In this document: positions 31,652 through 39,815 of the stretch, in pieces | Layout of the letters: the number at the start of each line of letters is the position of its first letter | Numbering within the stretch: position 1 is the stretch's first letter | Source of the DNA: JAAYZH01 sp964479695 | Lineage (GTDB): Bacteria; Bacillota; Clostridia; Saccharofermentanales; Fastidiosipilaceae | Direction of reading: 5' to 3' | Assembly: GCA_964479695.1 (NCBI GenBank) | Contig: CAYZSO010000023.1 | Coordinates: 1 to 42,406 of the forward strand | DNA length: 42,406 bases | Made by a program: the position numbers and the translations under genes | Notes under the pieces: generated by a model | The model's input: the letters and a program-made list of their open reading frames with translations, nothing else | The model's database searches: none | Told to the model about the DNA's origin: nothing

Positions 31652-33032
31652 TAAGCCTGCCGTGGCTGGTGTCCAAACCGGGATCCACGACTTTGCGGCA
31701 GCTGACGTTGACACTCAAAATGTTGATGGAAGTATAATTTTCCACTTGTTCTTGGAGGATTTGCTGAACCTCCAGCATAACTTCCTGAGCATTGTATCCG
31801 TAGTATAAAGAAAGTTCCACATTCAGGACAGCGCCGTAAACTTCCTTCTGAATTTTGACTTGGTAGACTTTGGCCAAACCTTCCACATCGTGAACAAGTA
31901 ACTTGATGAGCGAAGCCAAAGCCTCATCCGTAATGATATACGAACCCAAGCTGGAGAATGTCGGCCTCACGACGGTTCTTTCCGATTCAGACAGAGCCGG
32001 TAACGTCTTGTCGCGCCTCCGCCGCAAGAGCTTCAGGGGGTCAGTGAAATAACCGGAAAACTCATGTTTAATTTCCATACTGGAAACCGGGATTGTGTGG
32101 CTTCCCTGAGTCATGCGGGTTGTCTTCGCTTGCCGACGTTCCTCCGAACTGGAAACATCTTCTATCCGAATCGTTTCCACCGGTGACGAGAGCCAGAGAT
32201 TCTCGCAAATCTTCTCGATCATGCCATCGGAAGTTCCCAAGATCATCAAGCGATCCGGTTTCTTCTCCAGCAAAGTCCTGCGCATGTTGGCCGCGCGGGA
32301 ATCATCATAAAAAATCGCTTGGCGGACCGATTCAATTTTCGTCGCGGCTTTTTTCGCAGAAGAACCGGCCACAATTCGGCCACTCTCGATCAAAAGGCCG
32401 TCATCAATGAAGTAAGGGATATTGCGATCCGTGGCCACTTGCAGCGCTCTGGTCGATTTCCCGGTTCCGGATGAACCGACAAACGAGATGACTCGAATCT
32501 TCGAGAGCTCCCGTCGCTGCGAAGCCTTGAGCCTCTCCTCCTCGTTCAGTTGGCGTTGGCCGACCGCGTCCGCCAGGCGGTCCAAGGGATTGAGCGAGCC
32601 AATTGAGCCGAAAAATTCCTCTCTGCGGTCCGTTGTGGTCTGGGTGGATTCAGTGTGTCCTTTGGCAGTATTGCGGGTTCTTTGCCGATTTTTCTCGCCC
32701 AAAGCCGCCCTCTGTCCCTCGCGATCCCCGGTTTTGCTTCCGGTTTCCCCGCCGACTTCACCCTGACGATGTTCACGACCCTGTTCTCGGGAGTCTCGGG
32801 ATTCCCGGGACTCCCGGGACTCCCGGGATTCACGGGATGGATCACGAAGCGTTTGTTCATGGCCTTTCAGTTCTCCCAAGACTTCTGAAGGCGCCCTGGA
32901 AGTGACCTGTTTCTGGCCTTCCTTAGGCCCGGGCGCTTGGCGGATTGCCTGAGAGCGCTGTTCAGCAGCCTCAATCGCTGCTGCCTTGCGTTTCTGGCTA
33001 CGCCCGTTCAAAAAAGGAAATCGAAAGGCCAC
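31626..33032 (-). CDS. P-loop NTPase fused to Asp23/Gls24-like domain
   Basis: This 468-residue protein has three parts. The first ~160 residues are charged and disordered, with a RES repeat (RESRESRESRESRDSRE at about 68-84). A nucleotide-binding region follows with Walker A VGSSGTGKST (about 186-195) and later RLMILGTSDGMIEKI. The C-terminal ~100 residues (SYIITDEALASLIKLLVHDVEGLAKV, VELSLYYGYNAQEVMLEVQQILQEQVE, INILSVNVSC) follow the Asp23/Gls24 envelope-stress domain pattern. The combination suggests a nucleotide-dependent switch on a structural domain. I know of no assigned function. It has no clear Walker B match. The ATG at 33032 is 104 bp downstream of yebC. Confidence 0.7.
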   Translation of the reverse strand: MAFRFPFLNGRSQKRKAAAIEAAEQRSQAIRQAPGPKEGQKQVTSRAPSEVLGELKGHEQTLRDPSRESRESRESRESRDSREQGREHRQGEVGGETGSKTGDREGQRAALGEKNRQRTRNTAKGHTESTQTTTDRREEFFGSIGSLNPLDRLADAVGQRQLNEEERLKASQRRELSKIRVISFVGSSGTGKSTRALQVATDRNIPYFIDDGLLIESGRIVAGSSAKKAATKIESVRQAIFYDDSRAANMRRTLLEKKPDRLMILGTSDGMIEKICENLWLSSPVETIRIEDVSSSEERRQAKTTRMTQGSHTIPVSSMEIKHEFSGYFTDPLKLLRRRRDKTLPALSESERTVVRPTFSSLGSYIITDEALASLIKLLVHDVEGLAKVYQVKIQKEVYGAVLNVELSLYYGYNAQEVMLEVQQILQEQVENYTSINILSVNVSCRKVVDPGLDTSHGRLITERRSRA

Positions 33033-33136
33033 CTAGGCTACCTCCACGCCTCGAAATGATTCGTAATCAATTGCGATCGATTGCAACCACCTGCAAGGGC
33101 TCACAGGCAAATGCAAGGGGGCGCAACCACGCACGA

Positions 33137-33865
33137 TTACTCGTCGCTGTTCTCCCAGTTATGGTACACATCCTGTACATCATCGTTGTCGTCAAGCTGA
33201 TCAATCAGCTTCTGCATTTTCTCGATATCATCACCCGCCAGTGTCACGAACGTGTCCGCAACCGGGCCCATACTGCTGTCCACAATCTCAAACCCTTGGG
33301 CCTCCATTTGATCTCGTACACCATCATAGTCTTCCGGTGTTGTCGTGATCAGGTAAGCGCCATCCAAGTTCTCAAAATCATCCGCACCCGCATCCAGAGC
33401 CGCCATGACCACGGTCTCCTCATCCAAGTCTTCACTATTAATATAAATCTGTCCCTTATCCTGGAACATGAACGCAACCGAGCCCTTCGTGCCCAGATTG
33501 CCGCCGTGTTTATCAAAGGCGTGACGCACTTCCCCGGCTGTGCGATTACGATTATCCGTAAGCGTCTTAACAATGACAGCCACGCCGGAAGGACCATAAC
33601 CCTCGTAGGTGATCTCCTCGTAATTGTCACCGTCACTGCTGCCGGCCGCCTTCTGAATACTGCGATTAATCGAATCATTCGGCATATTGTTCGATTTCGC
33701 CTTGGCAATAACATCTTTCAGCCGGGAATTCGAGACCGGATCAGGCCCACCCTGACGAACCGCCACCTGAATTTCACGTCCGAGTTTCGTGAAGATATTG
33801 CCGCGTTTCGCATCAGCGGCTCCCTTCTTACGTTTGATGTTATTCCACTTCGAATGACCTGACAT
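33137..33865 (-). CDS. yebC: YebC/PmpR-family factor
   Basis: This 242-residue cytoplasmic protein of the YebC/TACO1 family, implicated in transcription regulation and in translation of difficult sequences such as proline runs, is of typical length. The N-terminus MSGHSKWNNIKRKKGAADAKRG and the block YEGYGPSGVAVIVKTLTDNRNRT are diagnostic. The GAGGAGAG ribosome site is clear. It is first in the leftward gene set. Confidence 0.95.
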   Translation of the reverse strand: MSGHSKWNNIKRKKGAADAKRGNIFTKLGREIQVAVRQGGPDPVSNSRLKDVIAKAKSNNMPNDSINRSIQKAAGSSDGDNYEEITYEGYGPSGVAVIVKTLTDNRNRTAGEVRHAFDKHGGNLGTKGSVAFMFQDKGQIYINSEDLDEETVVMAALDAGADDFENLDGAYLITTTPEDYDGVRDQMEAQGFEIVDSSMGPVADTFVTLAGDDIEKMQKLIDQLDDNDDVQDVYHNWENSDE

Positions 33866-34003
33866 AAACTCTCCTCAAAATAGGCTGCTCCGGGATGGTC
33901 AATAGATGGCCAAAGCCGCCAGCCTCAAGATTTCCCCATGGGTTCTACTATTATAATACAAATCTTCCCAGGCGTATTTCCGTACGTTTTCGCGTACGAA
34001 CTC

Positions 34004-34063
34004 CCGTGCGTAAATCCGTACGGGTTTACGTGCGGATTTACGCACGGATTTCCGTGGTACAAT
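34004..34063 (+). promoter_or_regulatory. Promoter with 15-bp inverted repeat operator
   Basis: A perfect 15-bp inverted repeat, CCGTGCGTAAATCCG / CGGATTTACGCACGG (34004-34018 and 34033-34047), encloses TACGGGTTTACGTG. It covers the -35 position of a promoter with -10 TACAAT at 34058-34063. Related fragments (CGTACG, CGGGTTTACG) repeat around it from 33979. It reads as a strong regulator site or a hairpin for the DUF815 gene. The yebC promoter on the other strand may use the TATAAT at 33950-33955. Confidence 0.6.
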
Positions 34064-34097
34064 ATGGCAATAGAAAATGTAACAGGAAGGATCCCTC

Positions 34098-35366
34098 GTG
34101 AAATCTCTAGAACAATTGAAACAGTTGGTCTCTCGCCTTCGTGCGTTGGTATTCTATCGAGCACTCTTGGATTTACCGCCCATGGCCTCTTATTTGGATC
34201 TTTTGGATTTACTTTCCGATCCTTCCAGCAGCCAGGCAAAATCCTATGAGATGTATGCCGAATGGAATAGCAGGCTCTTGGCAGCATCGCCTGATGCTTC
34301 GTGGGCGAATTGGCTGACCTCGGAAATCCTCCAATCGATGAATCCTCTGACCACCAATCCGGTTGACGACAGCAAGTGGCGTGAGGCCTTACAAGAAGAG
34401 CTCGACACCTTGCTGAAGGCGGTCCATACCGGCGGCGAGGAATTGGCTGAATTGCTCGGTGTACCGGTCTATGACTTGGGCATTGGTGTAGTCCCGTCAG
34501 CGGATGAGGGGGTTACCTATAGCTTTGGCCAAATGAGAGAGACATTCCTTACTCTAGAGGATCCTGCCGAGGCCGCCTCAGCCATCCTTACCTTCCACAG
34601 AACCTATGGCTACGGCATGCCGGTGGTGTATAAGGCTACCATGGCCAGCCCGGAAGGCCTTACAGGGATTACCCGCATGGATCCGGTGATGCCTGAAGAC
34701 CTCTTCGACTATTCCGGGAATGTGGATAAACTGCGGGCGAATACGGAAGCGCTCCTGGCTAGGAAACCTTCGGCTCATGTGTTGCTGTACGGGTCGCGCG
34801 GCTGTGGCAAATCGTCGGCTGTGAAGGCCATGGTGAATCAATACGAGACTCAAGGGCTCCGCTTAGTGGAGATTAATCCCCGTGATTTGGGCAACCTCCA
34901 CACGCTCTTGGATCGCATTGAGCGTTCGAAATTGTTCTTTATTTTGTTTATTGATGACCTGAGTTTCCGGCAAACGGATAAAGAATACACAGAACTCAAG
35001 AGTTTCCTGCAGGGCGGGGCGCGTGAATTCCCTGAGAATTGCAGGCTCTATGTCACGTCCAACCGCCGCCATTTGGTGCTTGAACAGTTGGATGAAACGG
35101 AGCAGGAACTCTATGCCAACGATGGTCAGGATGAGCGCATCTCGCTTTCGGATCGTTTCGGCCTGAAGCTTCATTTCCTGAAGCCGCTGATGCGCGAATA
35201 TCTGGAAGTGGTGCATTTCCTGGCGGAAAAAGCCGGGGTGACCTTGCCTAATTCCGAACTGGATTTGAAGGCTTCTGCCTATGCAACGAAGGTTGGACAC
35301 CGATCGCCTCGCGAAGCGCAGCAGTTTATGCAGGCCTGGCTTGCCGCCGATGAGGAATTCTTGTAA
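34098..35366 (+). CDS. DUF815-family AAA ATPase
   Basis: This 422-residue ATPase has an N-terminal helical region (~200 residues) and a C-terminal AAA module. The module has a Walker A-like GSRGCGKSSAVKA (about 234-246), Walker B FFILFIDDLSF, a sensor-like YVTSNRRHL, and an arginine-rich late region GHRSPREAQQF. DUF815 proteins are widespread and poorly characterised. The GTG start at 34098 is supported by AGGAAGGA 6-8 bases upstream. It precedes the release factor 3 gene by 105 bp. Confidence 0.88.
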   Translation: MKSLEQLKQLVSRLRALVFYRALLDLPPMASYLDLLDLLSDPSSSQAKSYEMYAEWNSRLLAASPDASWANWLTSEILQSMNPLTTNPVDDSKWREALQEELDTLLKAVHTGGEELAELLGVPVYDLGIGVVPSADEGVTYSFGQMRETFLTLEDPAEAASAILTFHRTYGYGMPVVYKATMASPEGLTGITRMDPVMPEDLFDYSGNVDKLRANTEALLARKPSAHVLLYGSRGCGKSSAVKAMVNQYETQGLRLVEINPRDLGNLHTLLDRIERSKLFFILFIDDLSFRQTDKEYTELKSFLQGGAREFPENCRLYVTSNRRHLVLEQLDETEQELYANDGQDERISLSDRFGLKLHFLKPLMREYLEVVHFLAEKAGVTLPNSELDLKASAYATKVGHRSPREAQQFMQAWLAADEEFL

Positions 35367-35471
35367 CCTTTCTCTTCAGAATTTTTGTCAGATGGCTTAC
35401 TTGCTACGTACTTGTTAGGTGCTTCGATTTGATGAATACGTACTTGGTTTTGAAGAAAAGGAAAATAGATT

Positions 35472-37076
35472 ATGCTCACCCAAACACAAGAAATTAATAG
35501 GCGACGCACTTTTGCGATTATTTCGCACCCGGACGCCGGTAAAACTACGATCACTGAGAAATTCCTCCTCTACGGAGGAGCGATTCATGAAGCCGGTTCC
35601 GTCAAGGCACGCAAAGCGTCTCGCCATGCTACATCGGACTGGATGGAAATTGAGAAGCAGCGTGGCATCTCGGTGACCTCGTCAGTCATGCAGTTTGAGT
35701 ATGAAGGATTCTGCATTAACATCCTTGATACTCCCGGCCACCAAGACTTCTCTGAGGATACCTACCGCACGCTGTGTGCGGCGGATGCGGCAGTCATGTT
35801 GATTGACGGGGCCAAAGGCGTCGAACCACAAACGATCAAGCTGTTTCAGGTTTGTCGCTTACGCGGCATTCCGATTTTTACTTTTGTCAACAAAATGGAT
35901 CGCGCGTCGCGCAATCCGTTTGATCTCATGGATGAAATCGAAAAAGTCCTCGGGATTCAAGCCGTTCCCTTCAATTGGCCAATCGGCACATCCGGCGATT
36001 TCAAAGGCGTCTACGACCGCCGCAAACGCCAAGTGGAGCGCTTTGACCCCGCGAAACAAGACCACGGCGCTTCACGAGTGAATGTCACGGTGAAGTCTGT
36101 CGATGATCCGGAGCTGGGCGCCTTGATTGGTCAATCGTATCAAGATGATCTTCGTAACGATATTGAGCTTCTGGATATTGCCGGGGACACATTTGACATA
36201 GCGGAGGTTCTTTCAGGCCGTCTTACGCCAATGTTCTTCGGCTCAGCGATCACGAACTTCGGCGTGGAGACCTTTTTGTCCGCCTTCCTGGAGATGGCTC
36301 CGCCACCGGCGCCTCGCGAAACCGACCAAGGCGAAGTGAGCCCTCTGGACCCAAGTTTTCGCGGCTTCGTGTTTAAGATTCAAGCGAACATGAACCCCGG
36401 TCACCGTGACAGGCTTGCCTTTTTGCGCATTGTTTCCGGTAAATTTGAAAAAGACATGGAAGTCACAAATGTCAGATCCGGCAAGCAACTTAGACTTCAG
36501 CAGCCGCAGCAGTTCATGGCTCAAGAACACAAATCCGTCGATGTGGCCTATGCAGGTGATATCATCGGCCTTTTCGATCCCGGCAATTTCCGTATCGGCG
36601 ACTCGCTCTGTGTGAAAGGTTCCGAGGTCAAATTCGCGGATATTCCGGTTTTCCCGCCGGAACATTTTGCGCGTGTGGCTGCGACGGATTCTTTGAAGCG
36701 CAAGCAGTTCCTGAAGGGCATGGATCAGCTTGCTCAAGAAGGTACCATCCAGATGTACAAGCAGCCGGATATCGGCACAGAGACATTCGTCGTCGGTGTT
36801 GTGGGTATCTTGCAGTTTGACGTGCTGGAACAGCGCTTGAAGAGCGAGTACGGTGTGACAATCCGCCGGCAAATGCTGAATTACCGCTATGCCCGCTGGG
36901 TTCACTTCACCCCGGAAGCAACGGTGACTGACCCCACTGAACTGAACATCACCAGCACTTCCCTGCTTGTCTCTGATCACTTGGGGCAGCCGGTGCTGCT
37001 TTTTGAGTCGGAATGGGCCATCACATGGGCGGCTGAGCGCAACAAGGGCTTGGAACTTCTGGAGATTAACGACTAA
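35472..37076 (+). CDS. prfC: Peptide chain release factor 3
   Basis: This GTPase of 534 residues recycles class 1 release factors from the ribosome. G1 SHPDAGKTT, the G2 region RGISVTSS, G3 DTPGHQDFSEDTYR and G4 NKMD are all intact, and the C-terminal ILQFDVLEQRLKSEYG stretch is typical. The ATG at 35472 has AAAAGGAAAA upstream. The gene ends 31 bp before the convergent Fur-family gene, with a tandem repeat in between. Confidence 0.95.
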   Translation: MLTQTQEINRRRTFAIISHPDAGKTTITEKFLLYGGAIHEAGSVKARKASRHATSDWMEIEKQRGISVTSSVMQFEYEGFCINILDTPGHQDFSEDTYRTLCAADAAVMLIDGAKGVEPQTIKLFQVCRLRGIPIFTFVNKMDRASRNPFDLMDEIEKVLGIQAVPFNWPIGTSGDFKGVYDRRKRQVERFDPAKQDHGASRVNVTVKSVDDPELGALIGQSYQDDLRNDIELLDIAGDTFDIAEVLSGRLTPMFFGSAITNFGVETFLSAFLEMAPPPAPRETDQGEVSPLDPSFRGFVFKIQANMNPGHRDRLAFLRIVSGKFEKDMEVTNVRSGKQLRLQQPQQFMAQEHKSVDVAYAGDIIGLFDPGNFRIGDSLCVKGSEVKFADIPVFPPEHFARVAATDSLKRKQFLKGMDQLAQEGTIQMYKQPDIGTETFVVGVVGILQFDVLEQRLKSEYGVTIRRQMLNYRYARWVHFTPEATVTDPTELNITSTSLLVSDHLGQPVLLFESEWAITWAAERNKGLELLEIND

Positions 37077-37078
37077 CT

Positions 37079-37155
37079 TGTTGAGAAGTTTTTTGAGAAG
37101 CTTTTTATTAAGCTTTTTGAGAAGCTTTTTGAGAAGCTTTTTGAGAAATTTTTTG
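37079..37155. repeat. 12-bp tandem repeat spanning a gene end
   Basis: About six units of TTGAGAAGCTTT with small variations start just after the prfC stop and run into the Fur-family gene. There, read on the minus strand, they encode QKAS repeats (QKISQKASQKASQKA-stop). The repeat continues past the stop codon, so unit number may have set the protein's end. Confidence 0.85.
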
Positions 37156-37572
37156 ACAGTTCTTGCAGATTCCGTAAACTTCCAGACGATGGCTCGTCGG
37201 AGCGAAGCCTGCTTGGGCAAGTTGGTCTTCCACTTCCTCAATCGGGCAAAGGTCTAGGGGAATCTCCATATGGCACCGCTCGCAAATTGCGTAGTGATTG
37301 TGGCCATGTGCTTCAAGCCGGTAGAAGATCGCATCGGAATCCGGCGGGGTGATTTCAGAAACCAGCCCCTCCTTCAAGAAGAGTTCCAGGTTGCGGTAGA
37401 CTGTGCTGAGCCAGAGGCTGTTGTCTCCGGCTTTGGCCAAAGCCGCCTCATAGATCTGTCTCGCCTCTAAGGGGGTGTCGCTGTTGGCAATGACTTCCAA
37501 AAGCAGAATGCGTGTCTTGGTTCTGCGAATATTGTTATGGTCCAGCAAGGAAACAACTTGTTCTCTGTTCAT
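37108..37572 (-). CDS. Fur-family regulator, probably Zur-like
   Basis: This 154-residue metal-dependent repressor has a winged helix at the N-terminus (NNIRRTKTRILLLEVI, STVYRNLELFLKEGLV). Metal sites are the HGHNHYAICERCH stretch and a C-terminal CKNC, which together with CERC form the structural zinc site. The gene overlaps the permease stop by ATGA (37569-37572), so it is in one operon with a Zn/Mn-type transporter, arguing for Zur rather than Fur or PerR. The extra C-terminal QKAS tail comes from a DNA tandem repeat. An exact GGCTTTGGCCAAAGCCGCC lies at 37429-37447. Confidence 0.85.
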   Translation of the reverse strand: MNREQVVSLLDHNNIRRTKTRILLLEVIANSDTPLEARQIYEAALAKAGDNSLWLSTVYRNLELFLKEGLVSEITPPDSDAIFYRLEAHGHNHYAICERCHMEIPLDLCPIEEVEDQLAQAGFAPTSHRLEVYGICKNCQKISQKASQKASQKA

Positions 37573-38405
37573 ACTTGCTCCTTCCTCCGAAGTCTGAGTC
37601 TTAGGCTTTGGCCTAAATAATTGAAGAGAGCCAAAACCAACATAACCGCCACACTCAGCACGACGATCGTTCCGCCCGGTGCTAAGTCGAAGAAATACGA
37701 CAACGTGATGCCGGCCAGTGAATTTGCCGCCGCAATCACGATCGCAGCCAGAAGCGTCCGCTTATAACTCAAGTGGAGCTGCATGGCCGAGGCGTACGGC
37801 AACACCAGCAAGGAGGAGATGACCAGCGTCCCCACACTCCTCGAAGCTATGCCCACAGTCAAAGCCGTCATAATCGTAAACATGATCTCCACCACGTTGG
37901 TCTTAATCCCTGCGAGTCTTGCGGCCTTCGGATCGAAGGTCACAAAAAAGATTTCCTTATAGAAGATCATACTCAAGGCAATGACCACGGTCGAAACAAC
38001 CAGTGTTATATTTCGCTCCAGGTCCGGTATCGCCACAATACTTCCGAAAAGATACGATTGAAAGCTCTTCCCCGACCCCGCAAATCCCGAGAAAATTCCG
38101 GCCAACCCAATAGCTAAGGCCATGACCACCGCCGTTGAAATTTCCGCATATTTGGGGAACAATCGCCTAACCAACTCCAAAAAGATCGCCGCAACCAGGG
38201 TTCCCAGTATGGAGAATAGAATCGGGCTTTGTCCCAGCACCACACCTAGCGAGACGCCGGCCAAAGCCGAGTGCGACAGCGCATCCCCCATATTCGCCTG
38301 TCTCCGTAAGACCACTACCTGCCCAATACACGCGGCGGCAGCTCCAACAAAAACCGCCACAAGCAGCGCCGTCCTCATAAACCCAAAAGATAACATCTCA
38401 AGCAT
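37569..38405 (-). CDS. znuB: Zn/Mn ABC transporter permease (ZnuB-like)
   Basis: This 278-residue permease of the ABC-3 metal family has about eight hydrophobic helices, with ALSHSALAGVSLG (the cytoplasmic coupling region) at about residues 42-54 and KAARLAGIKTNVVEIMFTIMTALTVGIASRSVGTLVISSLLVLPYA in its second half. It overlaps the ATPase gene by 8 bp upstream and the regulator by 4 bp downstream. Zn is favoured over Mn because of the coupled regulator; the sequence cannot settle it. Confidence 0.88.
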   Translation of the reverse strand: MLEMLSFGFMRTALLVAVFVGAAAACIGQVVVLRRQANMGDALSHSALAGVSLGVVLGQSPILFSILGTLVAAIFLELVRRLFPKYAEISTAVVMALAIGLAGIFSGFAGSGKSFQSYLFGSIVAIPDLERNITLVVSTVVIALSMIFYKEIFFVTFDPKAARLAGIKTNVVEIMFTIMTALTVGIASRSVGTLVISSLLVLPYASAMQLHLSYKRTLLAAIVIAAANSLAGITLSYFFDLAPGGTIVVLSVAVMLVLALFNYLGQSLRLRLRRKEQV

Positions 38406-39387
38406 GGGTCACCTCCTGGCTTTGCTCATGCGCAGGGTTTACCTGTGCGCTGGATACTGGCGCACCACTTTGCTCATCGATGCAGATGTGCTGATGCACA
38501 TGTGGCGTCACTTCGTAGCCATAAAGCCGGCTAAAGAATTGCTGATCAAGCGCCTCGTGTATATCATGTTCGAAAAACCTATCCGCCCCCAAACAAAGCA
38601 TCCGATTCGCATGCGCCGTCACCGCCGACATATCGTGCGAAACCATCAAGATCGTCAAATCCTTCTCGCATTTCAATTGATCTAACATGTCATAGAACAC
38701 ACCTTGCGACCGCTCATCAACTCCCGAAGTCGCTTCATCCAAGATTAGCAACTCCGGCTCATTCACCAGCGCTCTGGCCAGAAAAACTCGCTGCTGTTGC
38801 CCCCCGGACAGCTCCCCAATCCTCTTATTCGCGAGATCAGCGACGCCGGTTTTGGCCAAAGCCTCCCTCGCCCTCTCCTTATGCACTTTGCGAATCGGTC
38901 GCCCCAAGCCAATACTCTTATAAAGATTCGCAGTCACGACTTCCAGCACCGTCGCCGGAAACCCCGCGTTCAAGTCCGCATTTTTCTGCGCGATGTAGCC
39001 AATCCGCTGCCACCCGTCGAACTTGTCGACTTCCTCACCATAGATAAAAATCTGCCCTTCACTCGGCTTCAGCTCTCCCAAAATCAAACGAAGCAACGTG
39101 CTCTTCCCCGCACCATTCGACCCCACAAGCCCCGCAAAATCACCTTTATTCACGACGAAACTCACATCATTCAGCACGTCCGCATCACTGAACTGAAAGG
39201 AAAGATTCCTGATATCCAATGGTGGTGCTTGTGTTTGTGTTGGTGTTTGTGTTCGTGTTTGTGTTGGTGTTGGTGTTGGGGTTGTAGGTACTGGTGTCTG
39301 TGTTTGAGCCGTTTCAATTGTTGAGGCTTGGGTTTGGGTTGGAGTTTGGGTTGGAGTTTCAGTTGATGAGAGTGCTGTTTTCGCCAT
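38398..39387 (-). CDS. znuC: Zn/Mn ABC transporter ATPase (ZnuC-like)
   Basis: This 329-residue ATPase has Walker A GSNGAGKST, signature LSGGQQQR, Walker B LLILDEATSG and H-loop MVSHD, all intact. A His-containing end (YGYEVTPHVHQHI) is common in metal-importer ATPases. The first ~60 residues are unusual: a Thr/Gln/Pro repeat (TPTQTPTQTQ, TPTPTPTQTRTQTPTQ) ahead of the true domain start LDIRNLSF. The frame from ATG 39387 is open. No binding-protein gene (znuA) is in the window. Confidence 0.88.
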   Translation of the reverse strand: MAKTALSSTETPTQTPTQTQASTIETAQTQTPVPTTPTPTPTQTRTQTPTQTQAPPLDIRNLSFQFSDADVLNDVSFVVNKGDFAGLVGSNGAGKSTLLRLILGELKPSEGQIFIYGEEVDKFDGWQRIGYIAQKNADLNAGFPATVLEVVTANLYKSIGLGRPIRKVHKERAREALAKTGVADLANKRIGELSGGQQQRVFLARALVNEPELLILDEATSGVDERSQGVFYDMLDQLKCEKDLTILMVSHDMSAVTAHANRMLCLGADRFFEHDIHEALDQQFFSRLYGYEVTPHVHQHICIDEQSGAPVSSAQVNPAHEQSQEVTHA

Positions 39388-39417
39388 ATTTTTCCTGTCC
39401 TTGCAGCATTTGCGTAA

Positions 39418-39490
39418 AGTATAAGATGAGTATATCGAATCTTTCTAAGATTATCGCAAGTTATGGTACCGCAAATGCGAATAATTCGCA
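39418..39490 (-). promoter_or_regulatory. Candidate promoter and Zur-like box of the metal operon
   Basis: On the minus strand, two TATACT hexamers (39418-39423 and 39429-39434) are possible -10 boxes. TTGCGA at 39454-39459 would be a -35 with a 19-bp spacer to the second. Upstream lies the 15-bp palindrome TGCGAATAATTCGCA (39476-39490) in an AAATGCGAAT/ATTCGCAAAT context, a reasonable Fur-family operator. The match to Zur sites is by symmetry only. Confidence 0.45.
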
Positions 39491-39538
39491 AATAAAACGG
39501 TTGCGCAAATTTCTTCCCCCCATTTTGACTACATTTTG

Positions 39539-39570
39539 ACTACATAAGTTTATTTTTAAACATATGTAGT
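39539..39570. repeat. 32-bp palindrome (family copy 3)
   Basis: Identical over 32 bp to 29544-29575 and related to 12294-12325. It is preceded by a doubled ATTTTGACTAC and followed by the same GATGG(C/T)GGAGCGGTTT segment as copy 2. Confidence 0.9.
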
Positions 39571-39584
39571 GCGTTCAATGATGG

Positions 39585-39674
39585 TGGAGCGGTTTGGGCG
39601 ACGTATTCTTCCAACACAAGTGCGGCGGTCATTGAAGTTCTAATTGAATGAGCGGTTTTGGCGACGTATTCTTC
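39585..39674. repeat. Duplicated GAGCGGTTTTGGCGACGTATTCTTC segment (interrupted)
   Basis: A ~25-bp block, GAGCGGTTT(T/G)GGCGACG then TATTCTTC, occurs twice here (about 39588-39612 and 39649-39674) and in variant form at 29590-29614. The second copy stops abruptly where the IS66-type element begins, so the element inserted into this repeat. Confidence 0.7.
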
Positions 39675-39754
39675 GTAAGCGTCAAACCTACCCCCCGTAT
39701 CCAAGCGGTTTCCTACAGATAATATCTCTTGAGCGCAGAATAACACACAATGAA

Positions 39755-39793
39755 GAAAGCCCCTACGAATTTTTCAAGGTCGTAGGGGCTTTC
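39755..39793. terminator. Hairpin terminator inside the IS end
   Basis: A perfect 14-bp stem, GAAAGCCCCTACGA / TCGTAGGGGCTTTC, with an 11-base loop lies between tnpC and the left inverted repeat. It would stop transcription leaving or entering the element. The T runs are short on both sides. Confidence 0.75.
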
Positions 39794-39815
39794 ATTTCGA
39801 TTGATTTTGTTTCCG

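Noticed and set aside
32603..32905. Plus-strand frames opposite the RES-repeat region
   Set aside because: They arise from the reverse complement of a low-complexity coding repeat. No ribosome site or domain.
36243..37241. 332-residue minus-strand frame opposite prfC
   Set aside because: It is antisense to conserved prfC and ends in a repeat-coded LKKLLKK run. No family features.
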